From: Serripes groenlandicus | Taxonomy: Eukaryota; Mollusca; Bivalvia; Cardiida; Cardiidae | Length of the DNA: 64,000 bases | Assembly: GCA_031761405.1 (NCBI GenBank) | Contig: JASEVX010000006.1 | Coordinates: forward strand, 34,449,787-34,513,786 | Direction: 5' to 3' | Part shown: in pieces, positions 1 through 12,279 of the stretch | Layout of the letters: each line of letters opens with the position of its first letter | Numbering within the stretch: the first letter of the stretch is position 1 | Notes under the pieces: model-generated | The model's input: only the letters and a program-made list of their open reading frames with translations | Databases searched by the model: none | Told to the model about the DNA's origin: nothing | Program-made: the position numbers and the translations under genes

Positions 1-189
1 GTGCTACACAATTAATAAACGGATTTGTGTAACTACCTCCCTAATAATACATGCCGAAAAAATAATTCCAAACGGAGTAATTTTCACGCCAAACAGTCGA
101 TTTAATCAATGCACTGAAAGTACTTGTAGGTCAAAACACTTAAAGTACTGTTGGGGCGGTTGTGTTGGTATTTGTAAATTAAGGTTGGA

Positions 190-330
190 GCCTTCAGTAA
201 CAGCCTGACAAGAGCCTTCAGTATCATCCTGACCATATCCTTCCGTATTAGCTCGACCGGAGCCTTCAATATCAGTCGGGCTGGTGCCTTTAGTGTCAGC
301 GTACTAGAGCATTCAGTATCTGTAAATCGG
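190..330. repeat. Degenerate ~24-bp tandem repeat
   Basis: About six imperfect units built on a core like gccttcagtatca, separated by cctgac/ctcgacc-type spacers. No coding potential was recognised around it; the rest of 1-1070 shows nothing else that can be named. Confidence 0.6.
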
Positions 331-1073
331 ACGTATACTTTAGGCCGAGAAGCTTTTCAAAGTTTTTACTATACACATGAAAGGTAAACAAGCTCTGACC
401 ACTGGCGCCAATATTGTTTAATTGATCGGTATTGGCAGGGAGTCACTCAAGGAACACTATTTTTAAATCGGCCCGGTACTTTAGGACAAGAAGATTTTTC
501 AAGTTCTGGCAATTGTCTCCCTTTTCATACCGCAGGATCCAAAGAACTACACGGAGTTCAATTCATTGTCCACTATTGAAAGAGGAACACATAAGGAACA
601 TTCCTGTGGAATTAATTTGAATTTGTATTGTTGGTTTAGGAGGAGAAGTTGTTTGAAGGAAAATGTTAAGGGACTGACGGACAGGTGTCAACGCTGAGCT
701 GAAATATAACATTGTGGAGATCTTTTGATACGATTTTATCCAAATCGATACATTAAACAAGAAGTTAGTGATGATTACTTCATGTATAGGTGTGCAAGCA
801 TAATTCTAGCAAATATATAGTTAGCTTTGGCATATTTCATTTAAAGATTAAACGAGATGGGCGATATGTTCTTATATGGCTCACCTGCGACATACGTATG
901 ATCAAATGTGACTTAAATTCATAGTAAGTACAAACATTCTGTTTGATCTTGACAAGCCAAACAATTACTTCGACTAACTAAAATGATTATTCGCTATAAA
1001 ATGTGACTTCTACAGTATCAATAAGGTTTTTCTTGGAACTGATATGTTGACCTTGCTTTTAATAAAAACTCAC

Positions 1074-1480
1074 TGACCTAATTTTATGACGATTAGGTGT
1101 TATATGTCACTCCACTAACAACCTTTTTATTTGATTTGTTTCAGTAACCTAGTATTTTAACCCACATAACCCAGTTTCTAACCTGACCTAGAACCATTTG
1201 GACAATCAGTCAGACCAACTTACATGAAGATTGGATTTTGCATAGACATCATTGAAATTTTATCAATACAATCATTTTGACCGGGTTTCACGAGGATCAA
1301 ATGAAATTTCAAAATTCACTGCATACATAAGGATGTTTCTGATTTGACCTGGTGACATAGTTTTTTAACCCCAGGTGACCAATTTTCGAACTTGACTTCA
1401 ACTCCATCCAGCCGTCATTCTGATCAAGATGCATGGATATCCAGTGCAAATTGCAACCTCCAATGCATATACAAGGTGAA
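1074..1480. repeat. Dispersed 'gacctagtt' repeat, degenerate copy
   Basis: Short phrases such as cctgacctagaacc, gaccaacttacatgaagat and tgacctggtgacatag recur in order. The same phrase set is much clearer at 57.08-57.99 kb. This type of repeat is common in bivalve assemblies. I see no protein; it is old and diverged here. Confidence 0.55.
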
Positions 1481-2518
1481 GGGTGTACAGACGCAGGACA
1501 TCAGGTGATCAAAATAGAAAACATTGAGCACTTTGTACAAGGAAAACTATCATTTCTCTAAGTACACATTCTGACTATGTAACATATTATGTACTGAAAT
1601 ACAAGAGCACACACATAATAACACACAACAAGAGGACCATGCTGGTCCTAAATCGATCGCCTGAGTGATGTATAGTAGCAAATGTGTAAATTATAATATT
1701 GGCTGAAACTTGATTAAGGGTTGAATGAAACTGAAAGGAATGGACACTGTAAATAAAATAGCATATCAGTGAAGGACATTTGTTATAAGGCAGTTAAGTT
1801 GATATCGGTACAGTGGTTTAGGAGATGTCGTTTGAAACTTATAGTTTTTACCTATTTTTGTACGTCCCGTGCTGGCTATGTTTTTCAAGCAATCTAAATG
1901 GCTTGAACGTTGAACGATTTATGCAGAGGGTCACTGAAGCAACAATTCTGCTAAATTATCTCGAAATCTGACGTGATCTTTCAGAAAAATGGAATTATAA
2001 TATGTTGTCACCTTGTCCCCTTTCTCATGCCGCCTTGTCGCCATAATTTTCAAACAATTAACACGTATTGAATTTTTTTTGTAAAATGTATATTTAAGAA
2101 ACATGTTTACATAATCATCTTCGATACCGTCAAGTTCATTTTAGCCTGGGATCAGATCATGATGGTGAATTTAAGAGCTCTTGCAAGCCTAGCGATTCTT
2201 TTATTCAAATATTTTCTCACATTCAACACATTGATCCATACTGCTCACTAAAATATTGCATTTTGTGAACTGAAGTAATCCAACACAGCCCTGTGTTCGA
2301 TAAACACTAGAACCGAAATATGTTTCGTTAAGAACACGAAGTACGGTTCGTGTAAAAAAAGGTAGTGGGTTTCGATACATAACGTTAACCTTTATTGTCT
2401 ATAGAACGCACTACTCATTTTGTTTTTACTTTTCTTCTCAATTATTTTGCATCAAATTGAAAAAGCAATCCTTAGAATTTAGATTAATATATTTGGTTGT
2501 CTTTGTCTTTCATACACA

Positions 2519-2660
2519 GCCAGTACTTAATGCCGAGCGTGTGGATATATCACCCAGTACTCAATGCCAAGAATATGGAAATATCACCCAGTACGCAATC
2601 CCGAGAATATGGAAATATCACCTAGAACTCAATCCCGAGAATAAGGAACTCAGAACTCAA
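2519..2660. repeat. 34-bp minisatellite
   Basis: Four units of 34 bp carrying atatcacccagta-ctcaatcccgagaatatgga with few substitutions. A short open frame across it is only the translation of the repeat and is not annotated as a gene. Confidence 0.85.
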
Positions 2661-2675
2661 TCCCGATCCTGATCA

Positions 2676-3163
2676 CCGTTTCCTCTACACGGCCTTTTAC
2701 GTACTAAAAATACACACATCGTTGGATTGTAGCCTTTTTAGGCCTCTCTATGGGTGTTTTATGTCATGAAGAAGTGTTTTTGGATTGACGGACGAAGTGC
2801 GTGGCGCGTTAAGAATAAGTAACCGTTCCCTCTACACAGCCTTTTACGTACTGAAAATACACAAATCGTTGGATTTTAGCCTTATTAGGCCTCTCTATGG
2901 GTGTTTTTACGTCATGAAGCAGTGTTTTCAGATGGAAGGACGAAGTGCGTGGCGCGTTAAGAATATGTAACCGTTCCCTCTACACGGCCTTTTACGTACT
3001 GAAAATATACCAATTGTTGAATTTTGGCCTCAATATGCCTCTCTATGGGTGGTTTTACGTCATGAAGAAATGTTTTCAGATTGACGGACGAAGTGCGTGG
3101 CGCGTTAAGAATAAGTAACCGTTCCCTCTACACGGCCTTTTACGTACTGAAAATACACTAGTG
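2676..3163. repeat. 148-bp satellite, 3.3 copies
   Basis: The landmark ccgttccctctacac recurs at 2676 (as ccgtttcctctacac), 2823, 2971 and 3119, giving periods of 147, 148 and 148 bp. Units are over 90 percent alike by eye. Read on the minus strand, each unit holds ctaataaggc followed by aatccaacgatttgtgtat, which matches the core of the satellite at 18.66-19.92 kb, so the two arrays belong to one superfamily. Confidence 0.9.
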
Positions 3164-4880
3164 AAGATTGGTTGTGGCCGAACGTTGACTTTTCGAAACA
3201 TATGCTAGAAACGCGACTGGGGCGAAAAGCAATTTCTTTTATTGTCACAATGTTTTCAACTTTATTCAAACTGATTGTACATGAAAAGGCTATCAGGAAG
3301 ATTTTACCTTGATTTGATAAACATTTTTACGTTTATTCCTATGCGCCACGCTTTTAAACACAACTATCAACGACTACATTACACAACACATTTGGAAAAA
3401 AAACATTGTTATTACAGATTACAAAGGTAATACGTAATTTTTATTTCAGACTGCTAAACTGATATTTATAATTTGTTTTATATAGGCGATCTAGTTGGAG
3501 TCTCTATAATATGTTTGCTCGCGTTGTCTGTCCGTCTGTCTATTGGTCTTTCTGTCAGCAAGTCGTGTCCTCTCCATAACTGTTCAACCGCTTGACGGAT
3601 TTTAAAATAACTCACCACAAAAGTCCACCATATTGAGACGATGTACATATCACTATATTTAATGTACGCTCCATATCTCTTGTACTGCTTGAAGGATGTT
3701 GAAATAATTCCTCACACATATTCACCACATTCAGAAGATGTTTAGAGCGCATGTTTCTGCCATACTTACTTTATTTTAACAACCTTTATCTGTATTACTG
3801 ACAAACTGCCATATGGGAGACATATTTTTTGTTTCAAAAACAATAATCTTGTTATTCTTGTATTGAAGCTGTTTTAGGGCTTCTCATGCATGTAAGTTTC
3901 AAAACTCTTTCCCAAAATAGCCATAACTGCACAAAATTAAATTGAATTTTCAATTTGACAGTAAATATTTCTGTCGTCATTTTCAAATTTCTATCGTCAC
4001 CTTGCAGTATCATATCATAAGTGCTTAGCAATAATTGTGTCTGAATAATAAATGTTGCAATATTCGTTATTGGTTTTGTATCATTAACAACAAGCTGTTA
4101 TATAGGATCTCCTAGAAAAGATTAATATTTGATATCAAAATTTCAATACTTTATTGAAATCTTTTTCTTTAAAATCTAAATTGAAAAAATTGTAAAGGAG
4201 AGGGACATTTTTTATTAAAAGTTATTAAGTTATTTACAAAAGTTATAGAATATGAAGAATTGTAGTGCTGTAAATATTTCGAAAAATAGATAATTTGCTT
4301 AGATTACTTCTTTCCAATTATTCATCTTTGTTTTTCAACCTGTTTTTCTGAATGCCTATCTATATGTGTAAAACGTTTTTTATGTAAAATGTGTTAATTC
4401 GTTTTATACTACTTTTCAGTTTAGCTATTCTTAAGCTGTTGCAAAAAAAAGTTCAAAATTACTTAAATTCTTTGTTTTTTCTTATTTTCCAACCTATTTC
4501 CTCTCTTTTGTTCCTATCCACATATACTAATCATGGTCTATCTATACCTTGCATAAATGTCATTACCTCAACTTCACCTGGCTGACATAAATATAGAATC
4601 ACATTCAAACGGTACTTTTAGTACTTTGATTATATTCATCGGGTTACTTTTGATACTATTTCGTTAGACTTAAATTTGAGATTGCGGTATGACTAAAGAC
4701 TGACGTGGACTACTATTTGTAAATATAACTTTAACCCACAAGAAATATACGGAAAATCTCTACAAAAAGAGTTGAAAACATTGTGGCAAAAGTAGAAATT
4801 TCTAATATTTTTATGGTCGTCTTCTGCACATGCGTCAGAATACCTCTACATGTGTAAAGGGATTAACTACTGTATTATAG
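3164..4880. other. Gene-free stretch
   Basis: AT-rich DNA. The part near 3485-3790 reads like a worn dispersed repeat (tgtctgtccgtctgtctattgg, then two similar tracts around ccgcttgacggattttaaaataa and ctgcttgaaggatgttgaaataa). No gene, RNA or conserved motif was recognised elsewhere in it. Confidence 0.5.
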
Positions 4881-4930
4881 CTGATTAACCCTTTCCAACG
4901 TACAACGAGTCTACAACAAACGACTTTAAT

Positions 4931-6908
4931 TACATCTGGGTAAAAATAAAGAAATATCTATAAATGAAAGTATAATTATTGAAAAAGATGTTCTGAAATG
5001 TTGTCTTTCGCGCATGCGTCAAAATGCGTCTGCAAACGGAAAAGGAGGGAGGGGAGGGTTTACCCCCCTCATCCCATTTCCGTTATACCTCTTGGCGCCT
5101 ATATAACAGACGACTTTTGACAATATTGTGAGAAAAGGAGCATTTACAGAAAATAATGGGTAATTCCTCCTTTTCACAAAATGTTGTCAAACCTGTTTTA
5201 AATTGAGTCTCTCGATAATCTAGATATCAAAACACTTTTCTACATGTATTCTTTTACACTTTCAGCCTTACAGATACATTTTTGTTTATCTGCAACAGAC
5301 GAATTATAATAAGCAAATTCACCTTTTCCCACAATGTTTTTTTTATCGCTTGTCAATAATTATACTTTATTATACAGATGCCTATACCATCAGTGCAATT
5401 TTATTTACATTTGAGTATAGTGAAGACTCGGGCGAGCAGAACCTTGACTGTCCGTCTGCTTGTAATGTAGTTATATATATCTTTTGACAAAATCTAGAGG
5501 TGTAGCCCCACCAGTCTTATGCAAATTTATAGAATCTCGTAACAGGTGAATTTTGAAGCAAAATATTGTGATACTAGGTGATAGTTATAGTCATGAACAT
5601 GTTCTGTTTTTACAACATGTTTTCAACTAAATCCAATGATTATAATCTCATTTATTCAATATATATTTTCCTAATATGTGCCTACATGTGTACGTGAGAA
5701 TGGATAAGAATATAAATCTCCTAATTTGACGTGTTGGAAACAACGTGACTGTTCTGGATTTTGACGTACAAAATGAACTTAAGATAGCATTAACGTTTGG
5801 CCAATCTTCACAAATAAAGGAGACTATATGGAAAAAAATGTGGCTTTTACAAACTATGTTTGCAACTTAGTAACAAACTTGCACTTTGAATAGTTAACAA
5901 TGCTTTTCATAGCAGACGGCCCTTTTAATAACATACAGTTGGTGGTAGTCAGGTAAAAGTTCTTTTGTCTCGGATTGCGGTTACCCTTACGATGGTTCAG
6001 TTACAATAGTTATGAGCCGTGTCTAGCGGGTTTTGGTCTAATAACATCTGCGTAACGTGAAGACAGGGGATCTGCTAAGTCACCAGAGCCTTAACTGTTT
6101 GTCTACATGTAAAGTAGTCCTAGATACATCTTTTGACAAAATCTAGATGTGTAACCCCACAAATGTTTTGCCAATATATAGAATCCTGTTACGGAGATTA
6201 AATAAAACCCCACATTGCAAAACGCGGCTCTTATGTTACAATTTTGAAGACACTACTTTAAGCAGCGTCAGGCATAACAAAGTCTTGTTGCCTTTTCCCC
6301 GTATTCATACCGCATGTAGTCGGAAGGAGGATTTTACTGAAACCAGCTGGACTGTTGTTATAGTGTTTTTGTTAGAAATGATGTCCGTGAACCGTCTGAA
6401 TGTAGAAGGACAGTAAAGGCTCTCTAATTGATTGTGCGAAGATGACTCGATTTATGCAATAAGTCCCTTTTATGCCTAACTCGGCTCCATAATATTCTTT
6501 CGTTGCGACTTCCAAATACGTTTAACAACGTTATCGTACAAAGCGTACATATATCTCTGTTGAGTTGAGGATATATCGAGGGCTTGGCGTGAAACGGTTG
6601 TAACTAAAATTGGTATATTTTTACCAAGGTTAATCACCTCACCATAAAGTCTTTATAAGCGTTAAATCATTTTTCTTGGTAAACAATGGAAATTTAGGTG
6701 CCATTGCTCGTTCTGAGCAATGGCACCTAAATTTGCATTGTTTACAAAAGGGTCAAAATTGCCCCTAAACCAGCATTTTCAAAATAGGTTTTTAGTTACA
6801 ACCGTTTCATGCCAAGCCCTCGATATCAGGCAGAATCGTGACTTTTGCGAACGATTTCCATGACCTTCTAATCATTCTTGTTTTATTTAACCCTTTCCTT
6901 AATACATA
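4931..6908. repeat. Segmental tandem duplication, copy 1
   Basis: Copy 1 begins near acatctgggtaaaaataaag (4932) and ends just before the same phrase at 6908. It aligns with copy 2 at a steady offset of about 1976 bp until the insertions. Without its 245-bp MITE and 5-bp target duplication it is about 1.73 kb, the same as copy 2 without its LINE. Its own sequence holds a GC-rich ggagggaggggagggttta patch, gtccgtctgct repeats, and no convincing gene. Confidence 0.9.
6578..6822. mobile_element. Hairpin MITE (245 bp) in duplication copy 1
   Basis: The ends are inverted repeats: gagggcttggcgtgaaacgg at the left and ccgtttcatgccaagccctc at the right, about 29 bp in all. The centre is a second perfect-looking inverted repeat, aaatttaggtgccattgctc and its complement around a 5-base loop at 6710-6714. 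The flanks repeat atatc (6573-6577 and 6823-6827). The paralogous empty site at 9512-9530 reads gaggatatatcaggcag with a single atatc, which proves the borders. There is no coding sequence, so it depends on a transposase elsewhere. Confidence 0.92.
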
Positions 6909-8543
6909 CATCTGGGTAAAAATAAAGAAATATCTATAAATAAAAGTATAATTATTGAAAAAGATGTTCTGAAATGTTGTCTTTCGCGCATGCGTCAAAA
7001 TGCGTCTGCAAACGGAAATAGAGGGAGGGGAGGGTTTACCCCCTCACCCCATTTCCGTTATACCTCTTTGCGCTTATATAACAGACGACGTTTGAAAATA
7101 TTGTGAGAAAAGGAGCATTTCCTGAAAAAGAGTTATTCCTCCTTTTCACAAAATGTTGTCAAACCTGTTTTAAATTGAGTCTCTCGATAATTCAGATATC
7201 AAAACACTTTGCTACAAGTATTCTATACATTTTTGTTTATCTGCAACAGACGAATTATAATGAGCGAATTCGCCTTTTTCCACAATATGTTTATCGCTTG
7301 TCATTAATTATACTTTATTATACAGATCAGTGCGCTTTTATTTACATTTGAGTAGATTGAAGACTCGGGCGTGCAGAACCTTGACTGTCCGTCTGCTTGT
7401 AATGTAGTTCTTGATATCTTTTGACAAAATATAGAGGTGTATCCCCACCAGTCTTACGCAAATTTATAGAATCTCGTAACAGACGAATTTTGAAGCATTT
7501 GCAGCAGACCACATCTGAAAATATTGTGACAATAGGTGATATTTATAGTCATGAACATGTTCTGTTTTTACAACATGTTTTCAACTAAATCCAATGATTA
7601 TAATCTCATTTATTCAATATATATTTTCCTAATATGTGCCTACATGTGTATGTGGGAATGGATAAGAATATAAATCTCCTAATATGACGTGTTGGAAACA
7701 ACGTGACTGTTCTGGACTTTGACATACACAATTATCTTAAAATAGCATTAACGTTTGGCTAATCTTCACAAATAAAGGAGAATATATGGAAATGTACCAC
7801 ATAACCTTGGCTAGCGAAAGGTGTGGACATTCCAAACTATGTTTGCAACTTAGAAACAAACTTGTACTTTGAATAGTTAACAATATGTTGTTTTGTTTTA
7901 TTTCATAGCAGACGGCCCTATTAATAACATACATTTGGTCGTGGTCAGGTAAAAGCTATTTTGTCTCGGATTGCGGTTACCCTTAGACGATGGTTCAGTT
8001 CCAATAGTTATGAGTCGTGTCTAGCGGTGTTTGGTCTAATAACATCTGCGTACAGTGAAGACAGGGGATCTGCTAAGTCATCAGAGCCTTCACAGTCTAA
8101 TGTAGTCCTAGATACATCTTTTCGACAATATCTAGATGTGTAGCCCCACAAATGATTTTCCAATATATAGAATCCTGTTAAAGAGATTAAATAAAAACCC
8201 ACATTGCCAAACGCGGCCCTTATGTAACAATTTTGAAGACTCTATTTTGAGCAGCGTCAGGTGAAAAAAAGTATTATTGCATTTTCCCCGTATTCATACC
8301 GCATGTACTCGGAAGGAGCCTTTTACTGAAGTCAGCTGGACTGTTATTATAGTGTTTTGTTAGAAATGATGTCCGTGAACCGTCTAAATGTAGATGGACA
8401 GTAAAGGTTCTCTAATTCATTGTGCGAAGATGACTCGATTTATGCAATAAGTCCCTGTTATGCCCAACTCGACTCCATATCATTTGAATGAGGACCAAAT
8501 GAACAATACATTGTTTTCGTTGCGACTTCCAAATACGTGTAAC

Positions 8544-9173
8544 AAACAATTAATAAACAAGATTGTAGAAATAAAGAAAGTAAATAAATATTTGTATAAA
8601 ATTCAAATACCACAAAGAACCTTTTTAACAAAATATGAAGAAAAATGGGAAAGATCTTTGAATGTAAAAATAGATTGGAAAAGCCATTATGTTATACCGT
8701 TTAAATCAACAACTGATACATCATTGAGAAGTTTCCAATATAAATTTTTAACTCAGATCTTACCTACAAATAAAGATTTGCATAATTATAAATATAAACC
8801 ATCAAGTTTGTGTGACTTCTGCTCAAGTTACGTTGAAACTATCGAACATTTGTTTTGGGAGTGCAGATATGTACAGATTATTTGGAATGAATTAATAGCA
8901 TTTCTTAACACCAAGAACATAAACATAACTATCAATTTAATAGATGTTTGTCTTGGAACTTTTAAAGGTGGTGTCGATAACATTACTGTGAATTATATCA
9001 TCATTCTCATGAAACATTATATATTTAGAACAAAACAAACAAACAACATCCCTGCTTTCAACTCCTTTATTAATCATTTGAACAGCAGGATCAAGGTAGA
9101 ACAAGAAATCGCTCTATTAAAAGACCGATCAGAACTTCACAACAGGAAGTGGATAAAATTCACAAACCTTTAA
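8544..9173 (+). CDS. C-terminal end of LINE ORF2 protein (zf-RVT region), truncated
   Basis: This is the last 209 residues of a LINE reverse-transcriptase polyprotein, downstream of the catalytic domain. The open frame can be read from an ATG at 8460, but its first 28 codons are host flank; the element begins at codon 29. A short phrase, LRSFQYKFLTQILPTNK, followed by C118-x2-C121-x8-H130-x4-C135 (numbered from that ATG) is the zf-RVT zinc-knuckle pattern typical of L1/Tx1-clade elements, ending with HLFWEC. Endonuclease and polymerase domains are absent, so it cannot be autonomous. The frame has no stop or shift up to TAA at 9171-9173, consistent with youth. Confidence 0.9.
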   Translation, partial: KQLINKIVEIKKVNKYLYKIQIPQRTFLTKYEEKWERSLNVKIDWKSHYVIPFKSTTDTSLRSFQYKFLTQILPTNKDLHNYKYKPSSLCDFCSSYVETIEHLFWECRYVQIIWNELIAFLNTKNINITINLIDVCLGTFKGGVDNITVNYIIILMKHYIFRTKQTNNIPAFNSFINHLNSRIKVEQEIALLKDRSELHNRKWIKFTNL

Positions 9174-9446
9174 TAAAAAACAACACAATGGTTTAAACCA
9201 ATTGAATCACAGTCCAACCCTTATTAACTCAATTTTTCTACAAGTCATCTTTCTCCTTTTCCACCTCTCATCATTATCATGATCTCCTCCTTCTAATTTC
9301 TTCTTTGTAAAAATAGAAAACATTGCAAGAATATAAAAATGCATGATACATTACATCTTTCTTTTCAAAATGGATGACATATATTTGAAAGATTTAATTG
9401 TTGTTTATATTGTATCATGTACTTATGTAAATCTTGTGTGAAATAA

Positions 9447-9485
<39 letters not shown>
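8544..9485 (+). mobile_element. 5'-truncated Tx1/L1-like LINE with poly(A) tail
   Basis: The element is bounded by a perfect 13-bp target-site duplication, aaatacgtgtaac, at 8531-8543 and 9483-9495, overlapping the end of the A-run. It ends in an uninterrupted A-run at 9449-9485, right after a repeated aataaataa tail. Copy 1 of the segmental duplication has the empty site (gacttccaaatacgtttaac near 6510). An intact 209-codon reading frame, exact duplication and unbroken poly(A) together argue for a recent insertion, younger than the duplication. Confidence 0.95.
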
Positions 9486-9488
<3 letters not shown>

Positions 9489-9854
9489 GTGTAACTACGT
9501 TATCTTGAGTTGAGGATATATCAGGCAGAATCGTTATATTTACTTTTTCCATGACGTTCTATTCATTCTTGTTTTATTTAACGCTTTCCTTAATACAAAC
9601 GAATATTGAAGCCTTTTGAACAAACGACTTTAGAATTTTTTTTTGGAAATTGAGATATTGCCCCAAACGAGCAAATCTCATTTCACAACATTGCTTTTCA
9701 ATTGTGATTGGTGTATACTACCGATATTCCTGATTTAACATTTTCCCTCGGATGTTTCAAAGAAGACAACCCTTCAACTATGACATCAGGTGAATAGTGC
9801 AATAGGCCATTCGACGACCGCCAAGGTCACGAGACAAGACAGACAGAGGCCGCA

Positions 9855-9939
9855 GGGACAATCCTATAAGCCCATTTGTCTGTATATATAGCAGGCTATT
9901 TAGCTGTTGAGTTCACTTTGTAACTTTGCGAACCAGAAG
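9855..9939 (+). promoter_or_regulatory. Core promoter and non-coding exon 1 of the secreted peptide gene
   Basis: A TATA box, tatatata, lies at 9883-9890. Transcription would begin about 25-30 bp downstream (near 9912-9920). The sequence then runs to aaccagaag|gtactg, a good 5' splice site after 9939, and I take about 9915-9939 as the untranslated first exon. At 9855-9864, gggacaatcc differs by one base from a GGGRNNYYCC kappa-B-type site and sits just upstream of the TATA box. TATA and splice site are seen; start point and factor binding are inferred. Confidence 0.6.
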
Positions 9940-10605
9940 GTACTGTTTTTTTATTCATTTTAAAGGTGGTTTTATTATATCTTGGGTTGCATACCTACTA
10001 CTTTGTACTCGATTGTGTTTGTTTTAGGCATTTTCCTTGGGACTTCAGAATTGTTAATCTATCTAATGACTGGGCATGATAATTGAAATTTAAAATGACT
10101 AGTCAAAACTATAACAAGTAAAACGTTAGTCTGATCTGGCACTGCCCTGTTGGCCAGTTAGCCATGTAATATTTCAAGAAACTTCTGTAAAGCAGTATCC
10201 ATTTAAATCCGCAGCATGAATGCAGTGGCAGATATTTTCCACACGTGTAATAACTACGTTAACGTTGGATTTCCTAAAGGACTGCTTATTCATGTTACCA
10301 TGTGATCAATCATTTCAACTTGATTCTTAAGTAACTGTTATATAGTCGGGCAAATAGGGGTCTTGTTATATATGTATTTATATGCCCATACATGCATAAC
10401 TTAGCAAGTTACATTCGCTCCATGGAATTAATCCATTAATAATCTCGCATTCATAATCAAATAAATAGCTGTAAGAATTATTATATATATCCATTTTACC
10501 TCCTAGAGTGTAAATATATTATATTTGTCATATTAATAATAATTCAGATACTTCGCGATTGGATTGCGTAACTCCAAAAATCCTGGTTAGTTAATTCGTA
10601 TACGG

Positions 10606-10975
10606 TTCAGACAGACAGACGAACAGACGGACATCGCCAATATATAGACCGGTCAAAGTAACAATATAAATCAATAGAACTTGTTACTGGTTACCTTCAA
10701 GCAAAGTTTCAAGTTTGTAACCCTTTCCAGTGCTGAGATTTTGCCTCAACCTGAAACTTTAAACAAATGTTGACGGACAGACAGACAGACGGACAGCGCC
10801 GATCTATAGACCGGTCAAAGTAACCGTAGAATTCAAAAGAACTTGTTACTGGTTACCTTCAGGCAATGTTTCAAGTTTGTAACCCTTACCAGTGCTGAGA
10901 TTTTGCCTCAACCTGAAACTTTAACCAAAATGTTGACAGACAGACGGACATCGTCAATCTATAGACAGGAATTGC
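10606..10975. repeat. 162-bp tandem repeat with gacagacggac motifs
   Basis: The phrase agaacttgttactggttacc occurs at about 10676 and 10838, with ccagtgctgagattttgcct and gacagacagacggacagcg in each unit. About 2.3 copies are present. Repeats of this type are familiar from bivalve genomes. Confidence 0.8.
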
Positions 10976-12279
10976 TAGAGCAACCCGGCCAAAATCAAAA
11001 CACATTTATTTTCTAACCATGCTATGGATTAATCTAGACACCATACACTTCATGTGGCATGTCCTAAAACAAACATCCCATGAAACGTGTAACTCGAGAG
11101 TCTTCATTTCTATATCATTGAACGGGTTACCTGGGCTAGTGTGCTTAATTATGCATACATCTTACTTTACTTTATTTATTGAACATTCTAACAAATGTGA
11201 TCTGTACAACTAGGGCATATCACATTAAACTGATTTCGGCAGATAAACGCCGGCAGCTCCTTTTGTGTCATTCGATATTTTTCAAAGGACTGAAAGCATG
11301 CAGGAAAACACAAATTAAACCATATTGTGTGACCTATATACATATTGTGATGACGTAGCGTACATGTTTACATATACTGCATTATTATTCCTGCCTGACG
11401 TCATTTGTTACATCTAATTAATATTATCACGAAGGCGAGATATAAAACTAGTTTATTTAAAATCAGCTGAGCGATATAGGAACATCATGGTCCTTTTGTT
11501 TCTATTTTCGCCTAAGAATAGTATGACATTTCTTTTTTACACAATGTACATTAATAAGTTGCTATTGTCTATTTATTGTTAGATGGAATTTATTCGTCTG
11601 TTTGTGCCTTGGTATATCTGTCATTTACTACGGGAAATATGTCATAGTAAAATATATCTATAACCAGCATCAAGCTAATATTACGATTCCGTATTCAACA
11701 TTTCGAAGTTGCATTTTCAAAAGTAGGTCAAGGTGACAATGATTCTGAATGATTCTATAAACTAAAATTGGCGAATGCAATAATGATATTTAAACCTGTG
11801 ATGTCGGTGCAATATAGAATATCTTTCCATCCTTTAAACCAGTTCACACTCACTCAGTCCTTTATCTATATAATTCGTACATTTCATTTTTCCTGAAAAT
11901 ATAATTAAGTTTTTAGTCAAATTCGTCGCCATGTTAATTGCATATATTCCGGAAAGAACATTTTCGAAATGAAAGTCTATCACAAAAGTAAATGGGTGTA
12001 AGTAAAAATGAAAATAGCTGTAACACCCTTTGTTTGAGAGTTATATGGTATTCGCCTGTATAAGGGCGGTGTTTGAAATGCGGGATTATCTCCCCATTCT
12101 TATAAGCCATGCGCATACAAGTTCATGTTGAAAATTACTAAATATTAAACCAAATGTTTAGTTATTTCAAATTTGGCTTTCTGTCTTCATCCAGCTAAGC
12201 AGATGTCTCGTTGTAAGACAAGTGCTTCTATAACCATTATATATGAAAGGTACTGAACATAATCTTGCATCAGTTGCAT

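Larger units (their letters stand above)
6909..9593. repeat. Segmental tandem duplication, copy 2
   Basis: Copy 2 follows copy 1 directly. Identity is high by eye (for example tttcgcgcatgcgtcaaaat at 4999 and 6975, and ctttgacatacac/ttttgacgtacaaa later). It ends near ctttccttaatacaaacg at 9593. A LINE insertion accounts for its greater length, and it keeps the unoccupied site of the MITE found in copy 1 (near 9512-9530). Confidence 0.9.

Noticed and set aside
8460..8543. First 28 codons of the LINE-containing frame as part of the LINE protein
   Set aside because: They lie before the target-site duplication boundary and match the empty site in the other duplication copy, so they are host flank.
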